DNA from: Globomyces pollinis-pini
Taxonomy: Eukaryota > Chytridiomycota > Chytridiomycetes > Rhizophydiales > Globomycetaceae
Direction: 5' to 3'
DNA length: 15,675 nt
NCBI GenBank assembly: GCA_025399215.1
Contig: MU621459.1
Coordinates: forward strand, 1 to 15,675
Positions 1 to 8,900 of the stretch are shown piece after piece; position 1 is the stretch's first letter; every line of letters starts with the position of its first letter. Made by a program: the position numbers and the translations under genes. Under the pieces are notes generated by a model, which saw only the letters and a program-made list of their open reading frames with translations, made no database searches and had not been told where the DNA came from.

Positions 1-1024
1 TCTTTTATAACGTTTCGATTTGAAACAGTGTCAAACAGATATTTGAAATGCTAGACCATGGCATTAATAGCTCATGTTTGGGTCTGTAGTCAAAGGATTC
101 AAACCCGCTTTTTTTTCCAGTACCCGTCAGTTCCTTTTTTTTTACAGAGCCTCGTTTTGGAAAGCTTATTTGGGACAACTCAGGACACGGCCAAGTGGGG
201 GTCTCAACGTTTTCTTTCACACTACAGCCAGCATTCAGACCACCTTTGTGTATACATTCTCAAATATGGTCGACACAGTTGAAACATTTGATTGGACAAG
301 TGATATTGGGTTTTCACCAATTTCAGTATCCTTGTGTTAACTTACCACTTCTATGGCTCGGTCATTATGCCTAATTGGTGTTTATTTTGCGATGTGACGG
401 CCCTTTTATCTATTGACCGTAACCCCACAGTTTCTCCATCATCAATGACTGAGTCAAGTTGATACTAATCTGTCACTTGACGGTTGAGTAGGTTCGTTGG
501 GTGAGCGTTTTGACAATTGCCTGTATGCAAATTAATCATAGTCTGTATGTAACCTTTACAATAAGCACGAAAGTCTCTATTCTGAATTCTTTCCCAACAC
601 GAACGAATGGAGTTTTGCGGGCAAACTCTAGATTCCATTACAAAACCTCAATCTTCTGCTGACGGTTATGGTATAAGTAATTCGATCGAATGTGATCTGG
701 ATAACGAGAAATACAAATCACCAACACTTAATGATGTATCACGTTGAGAATCTTAAAAAGATTCAGTTACCGTTACTAGGAATGATTTATTGATTTTTAT
801 AAGGTATCTATGTATATGGTCATATAATATCTTTTGGAAATCATATTTTGCCGTGTGTTACACGTACTTGAGAATATGATTGGTATTTGACCGGAAATAT
901 TAGTATGAATAGTATTCAGGGTAAGTAAGAGTTTAATATTTATCTCCAGGTTCGATTCATTAGTTTCGTGGCTGCTTCTGTCATGGTCAGATATTAAACA
1001 ATGGTAACTTCCATTCTCTATTTT
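1..1024. other. 5' region without a resolved gene
   Basis: About 1 kb with no reading frame I can assign, in a window where the other gaps between resolved genes are 30-170 bp. Open stretches at 58-340 on the plus strand and 5-220 on the minus strand have homopolymer-rich, non-family-like translations. An ATG-initiated 46-codon frame (607-747) is described separately. Around 920-949 lies a segment beginning GTAAGT and ending CTCCAG, 29 nt long, exactly the intron form used in the neighbouring genes, so transcribed and spliced sequence is plausible here. I could not chain it into a protein. The AT-rich stretch at about 790-850 may be promoter sequence for the gene starting at 1025. No tRNA or rRNA was recognised. 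Confidence 0.5.
607..747 (+). CDS. possible short ORF or extra 5' exon (46 codons)
   Basis: ATG at 607 has an in-frame stop upstream and opens a 46-codon frame rich in Ser, Asp, Glu and Asn (it begins MEFCGQTLDS). Near its end, GTATCA at about 732 could act as a donor, with AG acceptors 25 or 31 nt downstream. It could be a small separate gene or an additional N-terminal exon of the coiled-coil gene that I start at 1025. I could not connect it in frame to that gene. No family recognised. Confidence 0.22.
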   Translation: MEFCGQTLDSITKPQSSADGYGISNSIECDLDNEKYKSPTLNDVSR

Positions 1025-4000
1025 ATGTCAACGAAACTTGATTGGAAGGAGCCAGATACAATTGAAGTAGAATAGACACGTTATTGATTCATATTTAGGG
1101 ATGGAAACACCATTATGAATCATCTATGGCCCAGTTCCAAAAAGATCATCAACATCTAGAGAAAGAATATCAAAATGCACAGAGTAACTTTTTATATTGT
1201 CTTATATGGTTAGCTGTTATTCGTAAATCAAAAGAGGCAAGAGTGATACAAAATATGATGGATGAAATGAGTAAACTGCGCTTGGAGTTGGAAAATTTAG
1301 GTGAACAGAAACAATTGGTATCATAATATTTAATAATGAAATAGAATGAGGGACTAAAATCGAGTATACAATCTGTTGTTGCGAAATCAGAAACCCAAAA
1401 AATTGAATCTAGTAGTCTAATTGAATCTTTGAAAAAGCAATTGGTAGACTGTGGTCAAGTTCCCGTAGAATCAGCAGTTGTGGAAAAGTCAACTAAGTCA
1501 GAAGCAACAGATGGGAAGGTTTTAATTCTACAAGCTCAAATTGGAGCACTGGAAAAGTCTCAAACAGATTGGAAACAAGAGAAAGTCCGGTTGCAAAAAG
1601 TTATTGGAAATTTGAAATCTGACATTGAAGATTATAAGATGCAAGTGGAAGAGTATAAAAATCAAATTGAAGATCTAAAATCACTTGAAAAACGAAACTC
1701 AACCATTAGCTTTAGAGGATCTTTGGCCGTACCTACTAATGCACCATCTCCAGCAATTTCTCCATCTGCTTCTGGTGCACCTCCCGCAACTACAGCTAGT
1801 TCGGTACCAGCAGTGACTACAACATCTGCCATCGCAGCAGCACGCAGTTGGTGGACAAAGGGTGCTGTAAATCCAGCGCCAGTTACAACTGCAACGCCTC
1901 AGCCAACCGCGAATGCAGCAAATCCAACTACGTCACTTTCGGGTTCACTGCAGAACCTGGATCATCAGGATCACGCTGCAAAAATTAAGCAATTAGAATC
2001 CGAGATTGAAAGTCTTAAAACTGAATTAAATCAAGTTAAGGAATTAAACAAATCAGTTTTGCCAAATCTACCTACAAAAGATAAAGAAGGTGTGTAATAT
2101 TTATATCTGTTTAATATTTAGATAATTCAGCAGAGCTTGGGAAACGACTGAATGAATTAGAAGTTCAATATGCAAAATTGAAAGCGGAGAAGAATGAATT
2201 TGAGATAAAGTCACAAGAATTGGAGGCTCAGAATAAAATTCTACCGGACTTACAAAAAACAATACAAGTAACCGAAAGTCGAATCAAAGAGTTGGAAACT
2301 ATCATTGTTCCCGACTTACAAAAAGAATTAACTAGTTTGAAGTCCAAGGCCTCAAATGATGATGAGTTACAGAAGACTATAGTGAATCTAAATTCCCAGT
2401 TAACCTCATTTAAAGATGTTGAAATATTATCTAAAGCTAAAGATGATAAAATTATTACTTTAGAGACTGGATTAAGTCAACTGAAGGCCGAATTAGCAAC
2501 AATCGATTCATTGAAAGAGTCTCTTAATCAGAAAAGTAGCACCATCACAACACTTGAAAACGAAAAACATTCACTTTTAAATTGTGCTGAACAGTTAAAA
2601 GAGGTCACGGTCAATTATACTATCCTGGAAACTAAATTGACGCAAGTCCAGAACGAATTGGTCATGAAAAAAGAGGAATTTACACAAAACTTGGAAACTA
2701 TGAAACAACTTGGAACAGTTGAATTAGAGAACCAAAAGCAGCTTACGAATCAGTATTTGGATAGAAACAATGAACATGAAAAGCGTATTCATGATTTAAC
2801 TGAGGATCTTACCAATAAGATATCAGAGATAAATACACTAAAAGCGAAAATTGCTATAACAGGGTCTGAAGAAAATCCAAATAATGACAAGGCGACGGCA
2901 GTTGATGCTCTCAGGGCAGAATTTGATTCCCAATTGAAGTCCAGCAAAGAGAGTTATCAAAAGGAACTTTCTTTGAGTCAAGAGAAGCTACAGAATATTC
3001 AACAAGAGCTAATAACCATTAAAAAACAATATGATAACGTCATTGATGAAAGAAACAAGTTAGATAAAGAATTGCAAACTAAAAAACACCAGAATGAACA
3101 AGCTATTCAACAGCTAGAATCACAAATAGTAAATTTAACGAAAGAAATTGCTGCAAAGAGTAAGGACATAGAACAAGCAAACGAATTCAAATTAAGCAAT
3201 GAGAAAAAAATAGGAGAACTGACGGTAGTGATTAGAACCGCCTCACAACAACTCGAAACTCAAGCAGCTTCTGTAAAAAGATTAGAGCAGGAACTGCATA
3301 CTGCAAAAGAAACAAATTCACAATCCAATTCCACTTTACAGGCAGAGCTTTCAAAAGTTAAAGAAGATACAGAAAAACAATTGGCTGATCTTCATAACAA
3401 ACATTCGACAGAAATCAACACAATACAAACGGAGAACAAAAAGCTCTTAGAATTACAACTAACTAATCATACCACTGAAATTTCAGCAAAATCAAAAGTC
3501 TGTGATGGCTTAGAAGAGGAGTTGCGGGGTATGAAGGATGAACTATCGAAAGTTAAAACTTCCAGCGATGATTTGACAAAGAAGTTGAATACACTACAAA
3601 CGGAATATGACCAAAAAGTGAATGAACTCCAATTATTGTCCAAAACTGGGGATGATGCGTCAAAGAAAATCTCTACACTACAATCCGAATTAGATCAGAA
3701 AGTAATCGAAATTAAAGCAATTACAAAGCAATCTGATGCCTACAAAGTTGAAGTTGATAAATTACACAAATCGATTGCGACAACAAAGGAATCAAGCGAT
3801 TTTCTCTCAAAGAGTCTTCAAGAGCAAATTGCACAATTAGTGGACTCTAAAAATACTCTAGAGAAGAAACTCAAGACTGAATTTGAGGAAAAATCAAAGA
3901 AAGAAAAATTGGACATTGAAGCTGCATTTAAAAAAGAAAGGATAGATTTGGAAGAGAAAAACAAAAAAGCTGTTGTTGATGTTGAGCTTCGAACAACCAA

Positions 4001-5334
4001 AGAGAAGGTTGAATTAGAAGATAAGTTTAAGAAGGAAAAAGTAAAACTTAATCAGGACTTGGATAAAGCAAAGAAAGACTATGATACCATGAAAATTGAT
4101 TTAACCAAAAAGTTAGACTCAACAATTGCTGCAAAAGGGGAGGAGTTAGGAAAGTTGATGAGTAAAACAAAAACTTTAGAAACTGAACTGCAAGCTTCCA
4201 AAACAGAGCAAGCTAAATTGACAGAGCAATTATCAACGAAGACTAATGAATTAACTAAGGAGATTACAGCTGCAAAGTTAGAACATGAACAATTAGTTAA
4301 GATTACAGCAGATATGAGCACCTTACAAGGAAAATATGATGTGATGGTTCAAGAATTGGATGTAGCCCAAACTGGTTACAATCGTCAAACAAAGCTATTG
4401 TCTGAAAAGGAAGATGTACTAAAGAAATTAAAAGCGTCGAAAGAAGATTTGAGTAATAGCGAACAAACGTTGAAGAAAAACTTGTCCAAATCAGAAAAGG
4501 AGAAAGAATCTATAGTACAAGAACTGAATGCATTAAAATCTGAATTCGAAACGAGCAAAGCTGCCTTGGTTGCCTTAAAAACGGAAACAGATTCTGCTCG
4601 AGAGAAAACCTTAACAAGGATAAATGAATTAGAGGTAGAGTTGACAAGTGTAAAAGAAGAAAAGGAAGTGATGGCGAAAAAGCTATCTGAAACTGATCAT
4701 GAGCATTCCTTAACGGGTAGGAAAGCAACACAATTGGTATAAGTGGAATCTTCTAAATTTCAGGTCAAAGATCTACAGAAGCAACTTGCAAGAGAACGGC
4801 AGAAGAGGGAAGAAGGGGGTGAGACAAATGAACACCAAACCGCAGGTACTATTGGTTTTGAGACCTTACTGTTAGGAGCACCTGAAAATATTGTCAGCCT
4901 ACAACAAGCGAATGAAGCATTGGTTAAACGAGCAGCATATTTTGAGGAAGAGGTAATGAACATTGCTAAAACTCTTCAGCTACGAAGTGCTGATGACAGA
5001 TTTAAGAACTTAAGCCATGAGCTAGAGCAAAAGTCGAAAGTTGTTCAACAATACATATTAAGAGATCATGAAATGGCATTACAGCCAGAGGAGAGACCAA
5101 AGGTCAAGGTACATATTACACATTGTACAAACTGATTGGTAGTTTGGGATTAGTGTACTGTCCAGCTCTGCAGCAATGCAGCGATTAGATCCACAAATTT
5201 TATCTTCAATCAATATGAAAATGCAAAAGTTACTGGAGGTAAGACAACTTGTATCCATTCATATTCAGGAAATGACTGTGAAAATGCTTAGAATGGAAGA
5301 TGAGCTAAAGGCAATTAAAGGCACAAAATCATGA
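1025..5334 (+). CDS. CCDC186: CCDC186-like golgin coiled-coil protein
   Basis: Eight exons: 1025-1066, 1099-1183, 1214-1317, 1345-2089, 2122-4736, 4764-5108, 5143-5238, 5269-5334. The seven introns are 27-34 nt and the join is in frame throughout, giving about 1365 aa. A short N-terminus (MSTKLDWKEPDTIEGW) leads into coiled coil; a Ser/Thr/Ala/Pro-rich linker at about residues 194-292 separates it from a long Lys/Glu/Leu/Gln heptad rod. The C-terminal ~130 residues carry the diagnostic similarity: QKSKVVQQYILRDHE resembles the animal CCDC186 segment KKTKIIQSYILREE, and SSINMKMQKLLEEM resembles its LSLEINRKLQAVLED. In animals CCDC186 (CCCP-1) is a RAB2-linked Golgi/endosome protein needed for dense-core vesicle maturation; a Golgi tethering role here is inference. 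An upstream in-frame ATG at 1001 would add eight residues. The gene is convergent with RPB12, and AATAAA occurs at 5339 and 5389. Confidence 0.78.
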
Positions 5335-5338
5335 AATT

Positions 5339-5394
5339 AATAAATCCGTATTGTGAAAACAAACTTTTGTGTATTAGTAAATTAAGTGAATAAA
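5339..5394 (+). terminator. AATAAA polyadenylation signals after CCDC186-like gene
   Basis: AATAAA hexamers occur at 5339-5344 and 5389-5394, 5 and 55 nt after the stop of the plus-strand coiled-coil gene and before the convergent RPB12 stop at 5407. The second is better placed for 3'-end formation. If it is used, the transcript ends at or inside the tail of RPB12 on the opposite strand. Confidence 0.45.
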
Positions 5395-5406
5395 ATCAAC
5401 AAATCA

Positions 5407-5605
5407 TTAACGAGCTTCAAATTGAACCACTAGAAATCAGATAATTTGAACACTTACTTCGGTTTGTTCGTTTTTTGTACATGATACGGTATCCACAGTC
5501 GTGACAACGGATCGTTTCCTTTGGCTTGAACATATTATCTTTTCCACAGTCTCCACAAAGATAAACTACTTCGACTTTAGCTTTCGATGCTGCTTGATAA
5601 TCCAT
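5407..5605 (-). CDS. RPB12: RNA polymerase I/II/III shared subunit RPABC4 (Rpb12)
   Basis: Two exons (5605-5458 and 5429-5407) joined over a 28-nt intron (5430-5457, GTAAGT...CTAG) encode 56 aa, close to the ~58-70 aa of the family. Rpb12 is a small zinc-binding subunit common to all three nuclear RNA polymerases, sitting with Rpb3/Rpb10/Rpb11. The zinc ribbon is visible as CGDC (17-20) and CHDC (34-37), followed by GYRIMYKKRTNR. The second exon gives MVQFEAR, matching the invariant family C-terminus (yeast ends VQFEAR). Without the intron the frame would end in an unrelated tail, so the splice is well supported. The start at MDYQ is chosen because upstream in-frame sequence is unrelated and overlaps the divergent gene. 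It is convergent with the CCDC186-like gene (72 bp between stops). Confidence 0.95.
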
Positions 5606-5648
5606 CTCTGAAGAAAAAATAAAAAAAATTTGAACCTTCAAACAAGAA
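5606..5648. promoter_or_regulatory. 43-bp shared divergent promoter
   Basis: Only 43 bp separate the RPB12 start codon (minus strand) from the start of the small membrane-protein ORF (plus strand). The interval is A-rich, with a run of A's on the plus strand. Transcription of one or both genes must therefore start within this gap or inside the neighbouring coding sequence. No TATA element is evident. Confidence 0.45.
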
Positions 5649-5888
5649 ATGGACGTTTGGGACCAGACCATCCAAGAGCTGCTGATTATATTCAAACCAT
5701 TGCTCATACAGTTGCAGACGTCAACAAGATTTGGATTAAATCTATTGGAATTGTATGGGAAAGCTTCGCTTGCCAGCTTTGGTTCAATAGACCTAAGAGT
5801 TCAAGTCATTTTTGTTTGTCTAGTTGGATTCTTCTTTCTATTATGGATCTCAACAAGAAAAATAGAGTATCAAGTGAAAGAACAATAG
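5649..5888 (+). CDS. small single-pass membrane protein, unrecognised
   Basis: An intronless ATG frame of 79 aa lies between RPB12 and the HMMR-like gene. The N-terminal half is amphipathic and Leu/Ile-rich (WDQTIQELLIIFKPLLIQLQ). One clear transmembrane segment spans about residues 51-68 (VQVIFVCLVGFFFLLWIS) and is followed by a basic STRKIEYQVKEQ tail, so the tail would be predicted cytosolic. No signal peptide or known motif is seen, and I do not recognise the family. Its position in a tight divergent/convergent arrangement and the balanced residue composition argue for a real gene. The stop at 5886-5888 precedes a plus-strand AATAAA at 5928 that lies inside the last exon of the convergent gene. 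A GTGAAA donor near the stop with an AG 26 nt on could alter the last few residues. Confidence 0.55.
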   Translation: MDVWDQTIQELLIIFKPLLIQLQTSTRFGLNLLELYGKASLASFGSIDLRVQVIFVCLVGFFFLLWISTRKIEYQVKEQ

Positions 5889-5917
5889 AGTTACTGTAGA
5901 TTCCTTAAAAACAACAA

Positions 5918-5933
5918 TTTATTCAATAATAAA
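5918..5933. terminator. overlapping AATAAA signals of two convergent genes
   Basis: On the minus strand AATAAA (plus coordinates 5918-5923) overlaps the TAA stop of the HMMR-like gene. On the plus strand AATAAA at 5928-5933 lies 40 nt after the small membrane-protein stop, inside the last codons of the HMMR-like gene. The two transcripts almost certainly overlap at their 3' ends. Confidence 0.4.
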
Positions 5934-8900
5934 GCTTACTCCTCCACCACTACCTTCCATGTTCTTTATAACCGCATTTTCTTTCTCATTGTCCAACTCT
6001 TCATTGATGGGCATTGTATCCAATGGTTTTCTTTCAGTAAAGTGGTGTTTGTTTGCATTGCGACCTACACGCGACATTTTTCCAGTAACAACAACCGATG
6101 ATCCATCTTTCAAGCCCTCCAACTCCCGTTCCATAATCATCGCCTTTCGTCTGTAGCCATCTCGCTCTCGTACGAGTCCCAAGTTTGCCTTAAATATCAG
6201 TGATAATATCAACTTACCGCTTTGAGTTCAAGGTTTTCTTTCTTGATATTCTCAACATGTCTGATTTTTTGTTTACTATTCAAATGACCGAACAGTTTAG
6301 CATTCATTTCTCCAATCTCTTGAATTTCAGACGTTTTAAGTCGGTTTTGACTTTGGAACAATTTTAATTGAGAATCAAACACTTCTTGTTGATATTCTTT
6401 TTCTCGGACACTAGTTTCTAATTGCGTTTTCAAACTATGCATTAGCATTTCTTGTATAAACTTACCTATCAATTTGTTCCAACCTCTTATTATATTCTTC
6501 TTGTTTATTGGAAATTTCTTGTTGAAGACCTTCCAATTGTTGTTTGAAACGAATTGACTCCTTTTCAACTTGTGCTGTAACTTTCTTGGCAACTAAGCTA
6601 TCAGTAAGTTTTATAAGGTTGTCTTTTTCAGCTACAGTCTGCTTAAGTGATGCTTCCAACTTGGCATTATTTCTTTCCATTTCACGACACCTAGTTTCAA
6701 GTTGATCTACAATAATATCATGTTTTGATCTTTCGTTCATAGTCTGCAATTCAGCTTTATCAATAACTGACCGACAACTTTCTAGTTCAGTTCTTGTAAT
6801 CCTTAAAGTTTCATCCTTCATTTGAAGCTCCTTTTGTAACAATTCATACTTTTCATTAAACTCTTTGGACTTGTTTTCGGATTTTTCTAATCGTTCGGTA
6901 AGGTGGCCAAACTCAACTTTAGCAGCCCCATGTACCCGGTTTAATTCCTCTTTGACCATCTGATATTCTTGTTTTAGATTGTTGATTTCATGATCTTTAG
7001 ACGAAATGGCCTCCTTCATTTTCATATTCATTTGCTGCATTTCTTCAGAAGAACTTTGGAACAAGGCCAATTTTTCATCACCAAATTTCTTTTCAGCCTC
7101 TTGTAATCGCTTTGAAAGTAACAGTTCAGCGGATTGATGTTGCTCCACTACGCTTGATAATTCATTATTCAAGGATTCAATTTCTTGTTGAAGTTTTACC
7201 AATTCACCGTCTTTACGATTGAGTGATACCTCCAAGTTTGCAATCTCTTCCTTAAGACCATGACATTGAGATATCACTTGCTCTAAAGTGTTCTTGCTTG
7301 CTGTTAATTGGGTTGAGGAACTTATAGATAATGATTCGTGAGCTTCTTTTAATTTATCATGTTCAGAAGTCAAAGAAACCAATCTCTCTTCACTAGTTTT
7401 GAGCTTCTGTTCCAAAGCCAACTTTGAAGAATTCCATTCTACTTTACTTGCCTCCATATACTGCTGCAGTTTTTCACACTCTTCATTTTGTTTTTTAATG
7501 GTTTGGTTCTTTTCTGTTAAGGATGATTGTAGCTCTGCTAGAGTTTCCGTAAACTTGACAATTTCATTTTCCAGTTCATCACGACGGGTTTTGTTTTGAG
7601 TTGCTTCTACTTCCTTTTTCTTCATATTTTCATTGGACTCTGCAAGCAGTCGATTGGCAGTTTCAATTGAACTTTTGGAGTCTTCCAGCTCTTTGGCGAG
7701 TATCGATTGCTGTTTGCGTAATTGGTCCAACTGTAACTTAAGATCGGTCTCGGCATTGCATTTTTCTTCCAACTCCAATTGCTTTTCGGTAAGAATACTC
7801 TGCAAATCTTGAATAGTTAAACTCATCCTGGTAACTCGGTCATTCACAGCGCTTAAATCATCATTTTTGGAATTTATAAGCAACTTCTGTTCTTTCAATT
7901 TTTGTTCGCTTTCCACAACTTTCTTGGTCAATACGTTAATCTCTTCAACATAATGCTCATTATTCTGTTTCAGCATTTGGTTGTCATGTCCGTTAGCTTC
8001 AAGTGCTTCTTTTGCGGTGTTAAATTCCTTAAGCAGTTCGGTATTCTTTAAAGAAAGCTCTGAAATGTTCGCTTTAAGCAAACTTACTTCCTCTTGTTTT
8101 CCACTAAGTTGTTTGTGTAAATCAGCATTTGAACGTTTAAAAGTGCTAATTTCTTCATTTTGCAAGTCATTGAGGTTTTCCATTTCACTATACCTTATCT
8201 TCCAGTTGGAAATTTCTTTGATTCGCTCTGTGCATTCATTCGTTAAAGTTTCCTGAACACCGTTTAACTCCGAAATTTCACGATCCTTTTCAGCTACAGA
8301 AGTAGAGAGGGATTTGATTTTGCTGTTTAAAGATTCCATAATCGAATTTTGATCTTCTATCTCTTTTGAAAGCGATGAAATTTGAGAGTTATGCGTCTTT
8401 ACACTCTCTTCATGTTGTTCAGTCAATTGCGCTCCCTTTTTCTTTGCAAGTTCAAGCTTTACTTGACATTCTTGATATTCGTGTTGTAGAGTAACCAATT
8501 CGGAATGGTGCTTTTTATAGTCTGCTTGTACAGCATCGAGTTGGTGGCATAACTTCTCGCTTTTCAGCAGTTCAGCTTCGTTTGATTTCTTGATTAACTC
8601 CAGTTCTTTTTCAAGCGCCACATTATCTGATTGTAGTGATTCCAGCTGGGTTAACAGTTCTTTTTCAGCATCGCTTGATTTCATTTCTAGCAATTTTTTG
8701 CTTTCAGTCAGCTCTAACACCGAACGTTCAGATTTGCAAAGAGAGGTTTTCGTATTTTCAAGTTGGTCCAACAAACTATCCGAATGTGACTTCATAGATA
8801 TTAAATCAATCTCAAGTTTTTCAATCCTTGATTTCTTCTGATTCAGCTCAGTGGTTAAAGCAATATTCTGTTTTTGAGCATCTAATAAAGATGATTGGTT

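Noticed and set aside
60..112. tRNA-like T-arm (GGATTCAAACCC) at about 97-108
   Set aside because: No matching A box, acceptor stem or anticodon arm at the right distance.
58..340. Two overlapping plus-strand ORFs and a minus-strand ORF at the window start
   Set aside because: Homopolymer-rich translations, mutually overlapping, no motif and no fitting mini-introns.
352..464. Minus-strand open patch ending in a stop near 352, close to a GTAAGTTAAC donor-like sequence at about 334-343
   Set aside because: Short and not joinable in frame to the donor or to any other exon.
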